Assembly (NCBI GenBank): GCA_021781835.1
Contig: JAJXWD010000004.1
Span: 1 to 64,000, forward strand
DNA length: 64,000 nt
Source of the DNA: Pseudomonadota bacterium
Lineage (GTDB): Bacteria; Pseudomonadota; Alphaproteobacteria; Acetobacterales; Acetobacteraceae
Direction of reading: 5' to 3'
Both the position numbers and the translations under genes were made by a program. This document shows positions 25,657 to 35,134 of this stretch, one piece after another. The notes beneath the pieces were generated by a model. It saw nothing but the letters and a program-made list of their open reading frames with translations, did not search any database and was not told where the DNA came from. Position 1 is the first letter of the stretch. The number at the start of each line of letters is the position of its first letter.

Positions 25657-27449
25657 CAGACGAGGGCCTTTCCGGCGCTGGTGACGGTGGGCTGGCCGGC
25701 GGCCTCGTGCTCGGGGCCGAGCAGCATCTGGTTGTGGGCGGCGCCAGACGGGATCATCGGGAAGACGTTTTCTTTTTCATCGACGCAAATATCGGCGATG
25801 ACCGGCTTGTCGGTGGCCAGCATCTCATGGATCACGCGGTCGAGGTCATCGGCCGTTTCGGCGCGCAGCCCGACGCCATGGAAGCTCTCGGCCAGCTTGA
25901 CGAAATCGGGCAGGGCCTCGGAGTAGGAGTTGGAATAGCGCGAGCCGTGCAGAAGCTCCTGCCACTGGCGCACCATGCCCATGTAATGGTTGTTGAGGAT
26001 GAACACCTTCACCGGCAGGCGGTACTGGGCGAGCGTGCTCATTTCCTGAATGTTCATCAGGATGGAGGCCTCGCCCGCGATGTCGATGACCAGGGCGTCG
26101 GGGTGGGCCACCTGCACGCCCATGGCGGCCGGCAGGCCGTAGCCCATGGTGCCCAGGCCGCCAGAGGTCATCCAGCGGTTGGGTTTTTCAAACTTGAAAT
26201 ACTGGGCCGCCCACATCTGATGCTGGCCGACCTCGGTGGTGACGTAGGTCTCGCGCCCGCGCGTGGCCTTGTAGAGCTGCTCGATGGCGTATTGCGGCTT
26301 GATGACGCTGCCCGGATCGCGCGGCTGGGTGTAGCGGAGCGACTGCTTGGCGCGCCAGATCTCGATTTGTGCCCACCATTGGGCCAGCGCCTCCTTGTCC
26401 TGCGGCGTGGGGTCGGCCTTCCAGGCCTCGATCAGGGCTTTCAGGGCGTTGCAGGCATCGGCCACGATGGCGAGGTCGACCGCCACGGATTTGTTGATGT
26501 TGGCGGGGTCGATGTCGATGTGGATTTTTTTCGAGCCGGGGGAGAAGGCGTTCAGCCGGCCGGTCACGCGGTCATCGAAACGGGCGCCGATGTTGAGCAT
26601 GACATCCGCGCCATGCATGGTCAGGTTGGCCTCGAACGTGCCGTGCATGCCCAGCATGCCGAGGAATTGCGGGTCTGAGGCCGGGAAGGTGCCAAGGCCC
26701 ATGAGCGTGTTGGTGCAGGGCATGCCGGTGAGGCGCACGAACTCGGTGAGCAGGCGCGAGGCCTCGGGGCCGGCATTGACGATGCCGCCGCCCGCATAGA
26801 CCACCGGCTGCCGGGCACGCTTGAGCAGCGCCACCGCCTCCTTGATCTTGGCGGTGTCGGGCTCGGTGCGGGGGCGGTAGGAGCGGTGCACCTTGGCCGT
26901 GGGCTCGTGATAGGGAGCCGGGTTGATCAGGATGTCCTTGGGCAGGTCGATGACCACGGGGCCGGGACGGCCGGTGCGCGCGACGTGGAACGCCTCGTGA
27001 ACCACGCCCACCAGATCGGCGGATTTCTTGACCAGATAATTGTGCTTGGTGGCCTGGCGGGTGATGCCGGTGGTGTCGGCTTCCTGGAAGGCGTCGTTGC
27101 CGATGAGATGGGTGGGCACCTGGCCGGTGAGGCAGACCAGGGGGATGCTGTCCATCAAGGCATCGACCAGGCCGGTGACGGCATTGGTGGCGCCGGGGCC
27201 AGACGTGACCAGCACGCAGCCGACCTTGCCGGTGGAGCGGGCGTAACCTTCCGCGGCATGCACCGCCGCCTGCTCATGGCGCACCAGAATGTGGCGGATC
27301 TCGTTTTGCTGGAAAATGGCATCGTAGATCGGCAGCACGGCGCCGCCGGGATAGCCGAAAATGACGTCGACGCCCTGGGCCTTGAGAGCGCGCAGGACCG
27401 CCTCGGCGCCTGAGTTCATTTGTTCCGTAGCCGGGATGGTGCCGTCCAT
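25656..27449 (-). CDS. ilvB: Acetolactate synthase catalytic subunit
   Basis: This 597-residue ThDP enzyme makes acetolactate or acetohydroxybutyrate for branched-chain amino acid synthesis. The N-terminal domain has IFGYPGGAVLPIYD and the catalytic glutamate in RHEQAAVHAAEGYA. A central FAD-binding region follows. The C-terminal ThDP motif reads AGEASILMNIQE, with Glu where the family's GDG motif has Asp, as I recall from other alphaproteobacteria. The ATG at 27449 is chosen; the frame is open to 27509. It forms an operon with ilvH. Confidence 0.94.
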   Translation of the reverse strand: MDGTIPATEQMNSGAEAVLRALKAQGVDVIFGYPGGAVLPIYDAIFQQNEIRHILVRHEQAAVHAAEGYARSTGKVGCVLVTSGPGATNAVTGLVDALMDSIPLVCLTGQVPTHLIGNDAFQEADTTGITRQATKHNYLVKKSADLVGVVHEAFHVARTGRPGPVVIDLPKDILINPAPYHEPTAKVHRSYRPRTEPDTAKIKEAVALLKRARQPVVYAGGGIVNAGPEASRLLTEFVRLTGMPCTNTLMGLGTFPASDPQFLGMLGMHGTFEANLTMHGADVMLNIGARFDDRVTGRLNAFSPGSKKIHIDIDPANINKSVAVDLAIVADACNALKALIEAWKADPTPQDKEALAQWWAQIEIWRAKQSLRYTQPRDPGSVIKPQYAIEQLYKATRGRETYVTTEVGQHQMWAAQYFKFEKPNRWMTSGGLGTMGYGLPAAMGVQVAHPDALVIDIAGEASILMNIQEMSTLAQYRLPVKVFILNNHYMGMVRQWQELLHGSRYSNSYSEALPDFVKLAESFHGVGLRAETADDLDRVIHEMLATDKPVIADICVDEKENVFPMIPSGAAHNQMLLGPEHEAAGQPTVTSAGKALV

Positions 27450-27505
27450 AGTCGTACCCTGAAAGATTTTTGGTCTGTAGCGATTAGCGGGTGCGGGGGC
27501 GGAGG

Positions 27506-28474
27506 TCAACCGGCTTGATTTATGAAGTTAGTCAAATTGGCGATAAAACTTTCCGAAAGTTGCTCTGTTGAGGTGATTCTTGAATGAATTATTTGCATGT
27601 CTGCGCTGCTGACCAGTTTCTGATGGCGGAACCAGGTGGCTTGGCGCTTGGTGTAGCGGCTGGTGGCGGCGATGGCGCGGGCGCGGGCTTCCGGCAGGGT
27701 GATCTCGCCCTGGAGATGGGCGGCGAGCTCGGGCACGCCGTGGGCGCGCATGAGGGGCAGGCTGGGGTCGGGGGAGTGGGCGAGCAGGGCGCGGACTTCA
27801 TCGAGCGCGCCGAGGGCCAGCATGGTGTCGAACCGGTGGGCGATGGCGTCTTTGAGCGCCTCGCGCGGCGGGTCGAGCAGGATCAGGCGGGGGGTGAAGC
27901 CCTGGAGGCCGGTGGTGGGGCGGGATTGCCAGTGGGCGAGCCCCTGGCCGGTGGAGCGCAGCACCTCGTAGGCGCGGGCGATGCGCTGGCTGTCTTGCGG
28001 TTTGAGGCGGGCGGCGGTTGGGGGGTCGAGCTTGGCGTGCAGGGCCTCGGGGCCGAGCGCGGCCAGCAGGGCGCGGGCTTCGCGGCGGGCCTCCTCGGTG
28101 GGGGCGGGGATGTCGTTCAGCCCGTGGATGAGGGCGGAGAAATAAAGCCCCGTGCCGCCGCAGATGATGGGGAAGGCGGCGGCGTTCAGCTCGGAGAGCG
28201 CGGCTTCGCGCCACCAGGCGGCGCTGGTGGGCGAGGTGATAGCGCGCACGCCATAGAGCCGGTGGGGGGCTTGGGATTCGTCCTCGGGCGAGGGGCGGGC
28301 GGTGAGGACGCGCAGCGCCGCGTAGCACTGCATGGCATCGGCGTTGATGATGGTGCCGCCGAGGCGCGTTGCCAGCGCCAGGGCCAGCGCCGACTTGCCG
28401 CTGGCGGTGGGGCCCGCGATGAGGGCGAGCGGGCGTTGCGGGATGGCGCGGTCTGGCCTATCGGGTGCGGTCAT
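27506..28474 (-). CDS. miaA: tRNA dimethylallyltransferase
   Basis: This 322-residue enzyme transfers a dimethylallyl group to A37 of tRNAs reading UNN codons. The P-loop is IAGPTASGKSALALALA, followed by IINADAMQCY and later the substrate motif CGGTGLYFSALI. Length fits the family. Its ATG (28474-28472) overlaps the divergent serB ATG by two bases in a CATG. It ends 56 bp before the ilvB start, on the same strand. Confidence 0.93.
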   Translation of the reverse strand: MTAPDRPDRAIPQRPLALIAGPTASGKSALALALATRLGGTIINADAMQCYAALRVLTARPSPEDESQAPHRLYGVRAITSPTSAAWWREAALSELNAAAFPIICGGTGLYFSALIHGLNDIPAPTEEARREARALLAALGPEALHAKLDPPTAARLKPQDSQRIARAYEVLRSTGQGLAHWQSRPTTGLQGFTPRLILLDPPREALKDAIAHRFDTMLALGALDEVRALLAHSPDPSLPLMRAHGVPELAAHLQGEITLPEARARAIAATSRYTKRQATWFRHQKLVSSADMQIIHSRITSTEQLSESFIANLTNFINQAG

Positions 28475-29348
28475 GTCTTATATCGTCACTTTGGTGGCCA
28501 ACCGGCAAGCGGGGCCGCTCTCTCTTCAAGATGTCCGGCGCGCGCAGGGCGTGTGCGGCGTGAACACCGAAATCACCTGGCTCTCGGCGGGCGAGGCGGC
28601 GGAATTTCTGGCGCCCCATTTGCCCGAGCGCGCAACGCTGGCGGTGGCGCTGGCGCACAAGGCGGTGGATCCGTTTTTCACCAGGCCGCGCGGCCGGCGC
28701 AAGGCCGTGCTGGTGGCGGACATGGACAGCACCATCGTGACCGCCGAGACGCTGGACGAGCTGGCGGGGTTTGCCGGGCTCAAGGATAAGATCGCCGAGA
28801 TCACGCGCCGGGCTATGAACGGGGAGCTGGATTTCAAGGCCGCGCTGCGTGAGCGCGTGGCCATGCTCAAGGGGCTCCCGCTGGACGCGCTGGAGAAGAC
28901 CTGGGCGGACATTGAGTTTTGCGAGGATGCCCAGACGCTGGTGCGCACCATGAAGGGTTTTGGCGCCACCACGGCGCTGGTCTCGGGCGGGTTCACGTTT
29001 TTCACCGGCCGGGTGGCCGAGGCGGTGGGGTTTGACATTCACCGCTCCAACCAGCTGCTCGATGACGGCGCGGCGCTGACCGGCGAGGTGGCGGAGCCGA
29101 TTTTGGACAAGGACAGCAAGCTCGCCGCGCTGACCGAATTCGCCGCCACGCGGGGCGTGGCGCTCTCGGCCACGCTGGCGGTGGGCGATGGCGCCAATGA
29201 TTTGCCGATGCTCAAAGCCGCCGGGCTGGGCGTTGCGTATCATGCCAAGCCGGTGGTGGCCGCCGAGGTGACCAACCGCGTGGAACACAGCACCCACCGG
29301 GCGCTGTTGTTCGCGCAGGGCTACCGGGCCGAGACGTTTGTTTCGTAA
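28473..29348 (+). CDS. serB: Phosphoserine phosphatase
   Basis: This 291-residue HAD-family phosphatase releases serine from phosphoserine, the last step of serine synthesis. Motif I is VADMDSTIVTAE, motif II is TALVSGGFTFF, and the acidic motif is VGDGANDLPML. About 75 N-terminal residues precede the HAD domain, as in other alphaproteobacterial SerB. The ATG at 28473 shares bases with the miaA start codon on the other strand. Confidence 0.93.
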   Translation: MSYIVTLVANRQAGPLSLQDVRRAQGVCGVNTEITWLSAGEAAEFLAPHLPERATLAVALAHKAVDPFFTRPRGRRKAVLVADMDSTIVTAETLDELAGFAGLKDKIAEITRRAMNGELDFKAALRERVAMLKGLPLDALEKTWADIEFCEDAQTLVRTMKGFGATTALVSGGFTFFTGRVAEAVGFDIHRSNQLLDDGAALTGEVAEPILDKDSKLAALTEFAATRGVALSATLAVGDGANDLPMLKAAGLGVAYHAKPVVAAEVTNRVEHSTHRALLFAQGYRAETFVS

Positions 29349-29500
29349 GGGACTGTTTTAAAAGTCTCTTAAAAAATCGCCTGAAAACTTATCAAAAGTT
29401 TTTTGGGGCCGCCCCTTTTTTTCAAAAAAGGGGCGGAGTCTTGGGGTGCTTTTTATAAAAAGCCCCCCAAACCCCGCAAAAATTTTTAATTATTTCAAGT
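29349..29500 (+). repeat. Composite two-hairpin intergenic element, full copy
   Basis: The element begins right after the serB stop: ACTGTTTTAAAAGTCTCTTA, an AAAAGTTTTTTGGGG block, a CCGCCCCTTTTTTT / AAAAAAGGGGCGG hairpin, then GGGGTGCTTTTT / AAAAAGCCCCCC and the AAACCCCGCAAAAATTTTTA tail. It is nearly the reverse complement of 1-150 over its full length. It lies between serB and cydD and could terminate serB. Confidence 0.85.
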
Positions 29501-29615
29501 TGTTGCAGGGGGTGGCGGTTGAAATGACCTCCAAGTCAGGCTGTTGCGTACCGGGGCAGGGGTTTTCCGGCCCGGCCCCGATGCTTTAAGGCTGCACCGC
29601 ATTCGGGAGATTGAC

Positions 29616-31367
29616 ATGGGGCAGGATTCCGCCGCCAAGGCACCGCGTATCGATCCGCGCTTGATGCGCGAGGGCAAGCGCACCCGGGGGGCGCTGAAGC
29701 TCTCGGTTGTGCTGGGCATGGTGGCGGGGTGGCTGATCATTGCCCAGGCGGTGCTGCTGGCCCATGTGGTGAACGGGGTGATTTTCGCCCATCAGCGCCT
29801 GGCCGATGTGAGCGGGTTCTTGGCGGGGCTGGCCGGGCTGTTTGTGCTGCGCGCTTTGCTGGCCTGGGCGGCCGAGCTGGCGGCGTTTCGGGCCAGCCGG
29901 GAAATCCGGGCCGCGTTGCGCCATGATCTGCTGGCCCATATGTTCGCGCGCGGGCCGGTGGAGATGGCGGGCGATGCCAGCGCCGACCTCGCCGCCACGC
30001 TGACCGATGGGATTGAGGCGCTGGAGCCTTATTTTTCGCGCTATGTGCCGCAAATGGCGCTGTGCGTGGCCGTGCCGCTGGCGATTTTGGCGCTGGTGGT
30101 GCCGCTGGACTGGATCAGCGGCGTGATTTTGCTGGTCGCGGGGCCGCTGATTCCGTTTTTCATGGTGCTGGTGGGGTACCGGGCCGAGGCGATCAACCAG
30201 CGCCAATGGCAGAAGCTGCTGCGGATGAGCACGCAGTTTCTCGACATGCTCCAGGGGCTGACGACGCTGAAACTGTTTGGCCGGGCGCGCGATGAGGTGG
30301 CGCTCATCGCCAGGCTCTCGGACGAGTACCGGCGCGTGACCATGGAAGGCCTGCGGGTGGCGTTTTTGACCTCCGCCGTGCTGGAGTTTTTCGCCACCCT
30401 CGCCATTGCCCTGGTGGCCGTGCAGTTTGGCGCCCGGCTGATCCATGGCCATATCACCTTCTACCCGGCCTTTCTGGTGCTGCTGCTGGCGCCGGAGTTT
30501 TTTGTGCCGCTGCGCGGGCTCTCGCTGCATTACCATGCGCGCATGACCGCCATTGCCGCGGCCAAGCGGATTTATGAGCTGCTCGATGCGCCGCTCCCCC
30601 CCCGGGGCGCCGGCGTGCTGGCGCCGGTGGCGCGGGTGGAGATTGCCTGCGAGGGGGTGGGCTTTGCCTATGAGGGCGGGCCAGCGGTGCTGGACGGGCT
30701 GGAGGTGCGCTTTGGCGCCACCGGCATGACCGCGATTTTGGGCGAGAGCGGCGCGGGCAAGACCACGCTGATCAAGCTGCTACTGGGCTTCATGCCCCCG
30801 CGCGCGGGGCGGATTATGGTGAATGGCCAGGATCTGGCCGGGATCGCCCCGGAATCCTGGTGGGGGTGGGTGGCGTATGTGCCGCAATCGCCCCGGCTGC
30901 TGCATGGCGCGGTGGCGGATAATTTGCGCCTGGGCGCGCCAGACGCCACCGATGACGCGCTGTGGGCGGCGCTGAAAATGGCGCGGGCGGAGGCGTTTGT
31001 GCGCGCCTTGCCCGGCGGGCTGGCGTGCGCCGTGGGTGAGGGGGGATCGTCGCTCTCGGGCGGGCAGGTGCAGCGTATCGCGCTGGCCAGGGCTTATTTG
31101 AAAAACCCGCGCGTGCTGGTGCTGGATGAGGCGACCAACAGCCTGGACGGCGAAAGCGAGGCGCTGGTGCTCGACGCGCTGGCCGAGATGGCGGCGAGCC
31201 GGGCGGTGATTATTGTGGCTCACCGGCTGAAAGTGGCCGAGCGGGCGGCGCGCGTGCTGGTGCTGGACCAGGGGCGGGTGGCGCAGGATGGCACGGCGGC
31301 CGCGCTAAAGGACGAGCCGGGCATGTACCGGACGCTTTGCCAGGCTTACGGGGAGATGGTGGCATGA
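29616..31367 (+). CDS. cydD: Thiol reductant ABC exporter subunit CydD
   Basis: This 583-residue half-transporter has an N-terminal six-helix membrane domain and a C-terminal ATPase. Walker A is LGESGAGKTTLIKLLLG, the signature SLSGGQVQRIALARAY, and Walker B VLVLDEATNSLD. CydDC exports cysteine and glutathione to the periplasm and is needed to assemble cytochrome bd. The ATG at 29616 follows GGGAGA; an earlier in-frame start exists at 29544. It overlaps cydC by ATGA and precedes cydAB. Confidence 0.92.
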   Translation: MGQDSAAKAPRIDPRLMREGKRTRGALKLSVVLGMVAGWLIIAQAVLLAHVVNGVIFAHQRLADVSGFLAGLAGLFVLRALLAWAAELAAFRASREIRAALRHDLLAHMFARGPVEMAGDASADLAATLTDGIEALEPYFSRYVPQMALCVAVPLAILALVVPLDWISGVILLVAGPLIPFFMVLVGYRAEAINQRQWQKLLRMSTQFLDMLQGLTTLKLFGRARDEVALIARLSDEYRRVTMEGLRVAFLTSAVLEFFATLAIALVAVQFGARLIHGHITFYPAFLVLLLAPEFFVPLRGLSLHYHARMTAIAAAKRIYELLDAPLPPRGAGVLAPVARVEIACEGVGFAYEGGPAVLDGLEVRFGATGMTAILGESGAGKTTLIKLLLGFMPPRAGRIMVNGQDLAGIAPESWWGWVAYVPQSPRLLHGAVADNLRLGAPDATDDALWAALKMARAEAFVRALPGGLACAVGEGGSSLSGGQVQRIALARAYLKNPRVLVLDEATNSLDGESEALVLDALAEMAASRAVIIVAHRLKVAERAARVLVLDQGRVAQDGTAAALKDEPGMYRTLCQAYGEMVA

Positions 31368-33037
31368 ACGAGATGCGGCGCCTGGTGCGGTTGTTTGGCC
31401 CGCAACGGGGCTGGATGCTCTCTGGCCTCGCCATTGCCTGTGTGACGGTGATGGCGAATTTCTGGCTGATGACGCTCTCGGGCTGGTTTCTGGCCTCGAC
31501 CGGGATTGTCGGCCTCTCGAGCTTCGCGGTGCAGAACCAGTTCAATTTTTTCACCCCCGCCGCCTCGGTGCGGTTTTTCGCCACGCTGCGCGTGGGCGCG
31601 CGCTATGGCGAGCGGCTGGTGACGCATGAGGCGACCTTCAGGCTGCTGGCCACGCTCCGGGCATGGTTTTTTGGCCGGCTGGTGCCGCTGGCCCCGGCCG
31701 GGCTGCGGGACCAGCGCACGGGCGATCTGCTGGCGCGGCTCTCGGGCGATATCGACACGCTCAACCTGTTTTACCTGCGCGTTTATGTGCCGGCGCTGGC
31801 GGCGGGCATCACGGTGGGGCTGATGACGCTGTTTTTCGCCTGGTTTTCGGGCTGGGCGGCGCTGTGGCTGTTTGTGGGGCTGGTGCTGAACGGCGTGGCC
31901 GTGCCGGTGCTGACCGCGCGGCTGGGGTACAAGGCCGGCGCGGAGGTGACGCGCACCATGGCCGCGCTGCGCACCCATTATGTGGAGGCCGCGCAAAGCC
32001 TGCCCGAACTGCTGACCTATGGCGCGGCGCCGGGCGCGCTGGCCGAGGCGGCGGCGCTGAACGGGCGCTTGCAGGCGGCGCAGGGGCGCATGGCGGGCTA
32101 TGCGGGGCTCTCGCTCGCGGCTTCGGGGTTGGCTACCAATTTCACGCTGCTGGCGGTGCTGGTGGCCGGAATTAAGGCCGTGACCGGGGGCGGGCTGAAC
32201 CCGGCCGATCTGGCGCTGCTGGCGCTGGGGGCGGTGGCGGCCTTTGAGGCTGTGGCGCCGCTGCCCCAGGCCTTTGCGCAATATGGGCAGATAAAGGCGG
32301 CGGCCAGGCGGGTGTTTGAGGTGGCCGATCTGCCGGTGCCGGTGGCCGCGCCCGCCGTGGCCGCGCCGCGCCCGGAGCGGTTTGATCTGGCGCTGGACGG
32401 GGTTTCGCTGCGCTATGGCCCAGACCGGCCCTGGGCGCTTGAGGATGTGACGCTGCGCGTGGCGGAGGGGCGGCGGATTGGCGTGACCGGCCCGACCGGG
32501 GCGGGCAAGAGCACGCTGATCAATCTGCTGCTGCGCTTTTATGAGTATCAGGCGGGCAGCGCGCGCCTGGGCGGGCGGGAGCTGCGCGATTTCACGCCCG
32601 AGCAGATGGCCAGGCTGGTGACCGTGGTCTCGCAGCGCGGGCATTTGTTTCATGCCACCATCCGCGACAATTTGCTGCTGGCGCGGGGCGATGCTGATGA
32701 GGCGGCGCTGATGAACGCGCTGGAGGTGGCGCAGCTGGCGGGGTTTGTGCGCGGGCTGCCCGAGGGGCTCGATACCGTGGTGGGCGAGGCGGGGATTGCG
32801 CTCTCGGGCGGGCAGGGGCGGCGGATCGCCCTGGCCCGCGCGGTGCTGCGCCCCACGCCCTGGCTGATTTTGGACGAGCCGACCGAGGGGCTGGATGCCG
32901 GCACCGAGGCGGCGTTTTTGCGCGACCTCGCCCCCGTGCTGGCGGGGCGGACGGTGCTGCTGATTACCCACCGCCCGGCCCCGCTGGCGCTGGTGGATGA
33001 GGTGTGGCGGCTGGAAAACGGACGGCTGAACCCCTGA
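31364..33037 (+). CDS. cydC: Thiol reductant ABC exporter subunit CydC
   Basis: This 557-residue partner half-transporter has six predicted membrane helices, then an ATPase with Walker A GPTGAGKSTLINLLL, the signature ALSGGQGRRIALARA and Walker B LILDEPTEGLD. The early motif WMLSGLAIACVTVMANFWLM with LSGWFLAST is typical of CydC. Its ATG overlaps the cydD stop. The gap after it contains the control region of cydAB. Confidence 0.92.
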   Translation: MNEMRRLVRLFGPQRGWMLSGLAIACVTVMANFWLMTLSGWFLASTGIVGLSSFAVQNQFNFFTPAASVRFFATLRVGARYGERLVTHEATFRLLATLRAWFFGRLVPLAPAGLRDQRTGDLLARLSGDIDTLNLFYLRVYVPALAAGITVGLMTLFFAWFSGWAALWLFVGLVLNGVAVPVLTARLGYKAGAEVTRTMAALRTHYVEAAQSLPELLTYGAAPGALAEAAALNGRLQAAQGRMAGYAGLSLAASGLATNFTLLAVLVAGIKAVTGGGLNPADLALLALGAVAAFEAVAPLPQAFAQYGQIKAAARRVFEVADLPVPVAAPAVAAPRPERFDLALDGVSLRYGPDRPWALEDVTLRVAEGRRIGVTGPTGAGKSTLINLLLRFYEYQAGSARLGGRELRDFTPEQMARLVTVVSQRGHLFHATIRDNLLLARGDADEAALMNALEVAQLAGFVRGLPEGLDTVVGEAGIALSGGQGRRIALARAVLRPTPWLILDEPTEGLDAGTEAAFLRDLAPVLAGRTVLLITHRPAPLALVDEVWRLENGRLNP

Positions 33038-33073
33038 GCCGCGCGGGCGGGCCTTGATGGCCATGCGGGTTTT

Positions 33074-33087
33074 TTGATCTAGATCAA
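33074..33087. promoter_or_regulatory. FNR/Anr/FixK-type box, perfect
   Basis: TTGATCTAGATCAA matches the FNR consensus TTGAT-N4-ATCAA exactly and is a perfect palindrome. It lies 403 bp before cydA, just after the cydC stop. Oxygen-responsive control of cydAB by such a regulator is well known in proteobacteria. Confidence 0.75.
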
Positions 33088-33271
33088 GGGCCAATTCTTA
33101 CAATGTGGTAAGAAATCGGAAACCTCTGGCGGCCGGCTGGCTGCCTGGGGCGTGCGTGAGCATGGAGGTGGCATGGGGTAGACCGCTGTGGGCACCGGGG
33201 GTTTAGGTTTGTTTCGTAACATTTTAGGTTTGTGTTGCGGAAAAACAACAAAAAATTCCCTGCTCCGGCTT

Positions 33272-33285
33272 ATGATCTGGATCAA
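33272..33285. promoter_or_regulatory. FNR/Anr/FixK-type box, one mismatch
   Basis: ATGATCTGGATCAA has one mismatch from the TTGAT-N4-ATCAA consensus. It is 204 bp before the cydA start and 198 bp from the perfect box. The remaining 33286-33489 stretch includes a GGCTTTCGC / GCGAAGCC hairpin near 33360 and no gene. Confidence 0.6.
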
Positions 33286-33489
33286 TTCCAGGGGGGTTTG
33301 AATCGCCTATACGCGGCTGCGTATGGGTGAGTGTCGCGCAGGTTTTTTGGCTGTCGATGAGGCTTTCGCGCGTGGCGAAGCCGCGCGGCGGCCGAAAAAT
33401 ACCGGCAACACGGCGAAAAAATGGTTTGAGAGATCCTCCCGGCGGGAGTTTGCCGGGCAGGGTGATTATTCACAAACGGAGCATATGGA

Positions 33490-35115
33490 ATGCCGTTAAT
33501 CGATCCAAGTGTCGTAGATCTGTCGCGAGCGCAATTCGCGCTCACGGCGCTTTATCACTTCCTTTTCGTGCCTCTGACCTTGGGCATGACCTTTCTGCTG
33601 GCGGCGATGGAAACCGTCTATGTCATCACCGGCAAGGAAATTTACAAGGAGATGACCCATTTCTGGGCCAAGCTCTTTGGCATCAACTTCGCCATCGGCG
33701 TGGCCACGGGCCTGACCATGGAGTTCGAGTTCGGCACCAACTGGTCGATGTACTCGCATTTCGTGGGCGACGTGTTCGGCACCCCGCTCGCCATCGAGGG
33801 GTTGATGGCCTTCTTCATGGAATCCACCTTCATCGGCCTGATGTTCTTCGGCTGGAACCGGCTCTCGAAGCCCGGGCATCTGGCCGTGACCTATCTGACC
33901 GCGCTGGGCTCGAACCTCTCGGCGCTGTGGATCCTGATCGCCAATGGCTTCATGCAGAACCCGCAGGGCGCGGCTTTCGACCCCGTGACCATGCGCATGC
34001 AGTTCAACTCGTTTCTGAATCTGGTGTTTGCGCCCGACGCCCAGGCGAAATTCGTGCATACCTCGATCGCCGGGTTCGTCGCCGGCGCGCTGTTTGTGAT
34101 GGGCGTGTCGTCCTTCTACATTCTGCGCGGCGTGCACAAGGAGTTCGCGGCCCGCTCGTTCCGTATGGCGGCGCTGTTTGGCATCGTCTCCTCGATGGCC
34201 GTGGTGACGCTGGGCGACGCGCTCGGGCGCCTGGATTATCTGGTGCAGCCGACCAAGATCGCCGCGATCGAAGGGCTGTGGCAGGACAGCAACGCCAACA
34301 GCTCGGCCGCCGCCGCGCCCTGGCTGCTGTTTGCCCTGCCCAATGACGATGCCCAGACCAATGTCGCGGAAATCGGCATTCCTTATGTGCTGACCCCGCT
34401 GATCACCCACTCGGAAAACACGGTTATTCCGGGGTTGCTCACGCTTGAGCAGCAGGCCGGGCCGCGCATCGATAGCGGGATCATCGCCATCAATGCCTTG
34501 CAGCAATATGGGCAGACGCATGACGCGGCCGCGCTCGCCACGTTCGAGCAGCATGAGCAGGATATGGGCTATGGCTTCCTGGCGCAGGAATTCGCCCCCA
34601 ACCAGGACCTGACCCAGATTACCCCGGCCAACCACGATGCCATCATCGCGCAGACCGAGAAGGCGACTATCCCAAATGTGTTCGTGACCTTCTGGGCCTT
34701 CCGCATCATGATGTATCTGGGCTTCTACTTCGTGGTGCTGTTCGCGTTCGCGGCCTATTACTCGCTGCGCAACGAGCTGGAGACGCACCCGCTGGTGCTC
34801 AAGGCGGCGCTGTTCTCGATCCCGCTGCCCATTCTCGCCTGCGAGTTTGGCTGGATCACCGCCGAGGCCGGGCGTCAGCCTTGGTCTGTCTATGGCTGGC
34901 TGCCGACCTTCCAGGCCGCCTCGAGCCATCCGGTGGGGTATATGGTCTTCTCGCTGGTCGGGTTCGCGCTGCTCTACTCGTGCTTCATCGCCGCTGAACT
35001 CTACCTGATGTTCAAGTTCGGCCGCCTGGGCCCGCAGCACCATGACGAGCACGATGTTGGCGGGGCCGCCGCGCCGATGTTCGCCACCGGCGCCGCCGAT
35101 AAAGCCTGGCAGTAA
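33490..35115 (+). CDS. cydA: Cytochrome bd ubiquinol oxidase subunit I
   Basis: This 541-residue membrane subunit carries hemes b558, b595 and d and oxidises quinol. By position, His23 (in LTALYHFLF) corresponds to E. coli His19; Glu103 and Glu111 (in AIEGLMAFFMESTF) correspond to Glu99 and Glu107. The axial methionine region is FWAFRIMMYLG. The length suggests the long Q-loop form, but this was not measured by alignment. It is first in a cydA-cydB-small protein operon behind two FNR-type boxes. Confidence 0.95.
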   Translation: MPLIDPSVVDLSRAQFALTALYHFLFVPLTLGMTFLLAAMETVYVITGKEIYKEMTHFWAKLFGINFAIGVATGLTMEFEFGTNWSMYSHFVGDVFGTPLAIEGLMAFFMESTFIGLMFFGWNRLSKPGHLAVTYLTALGSNLSALWILIANGFMQNPQGAAFDPVTMRMQFNSFLNLVFAPDAQAKFVHTSIAGFVAGALFVMGVSSFYILRGVHKEFAARSFRMAALFGIVSSMAVVTLGDALGRLDYLVQPTKIAAIEGLWQDSNANSSAAAAPWLLFALPNDDAQTNVAEIGIPYVLTPLITHSENTVIPGLLTLEQQAGPRIDSGIIAINALQQYGQTHDAAALATFEQHEQDMGYGFLAQEFAPNQDLTQITPANHDAIIAQTEKATIPNVFVTFWAFRIMMYLGFYFVVLFAFAAYYSLRNELETHPLVLKAALFSIPLPILACEFGWITAEAGRQPWSVYGWLPTFQAASSHPVGYMVFSLVGFALLYSCFIAAELYLMFKFGRLGPQHHDEHDVGGAAAPMFATGAADKAWQ

Positions 35116-35134
35116 GCCCTAGGAGTTCTGAAAC

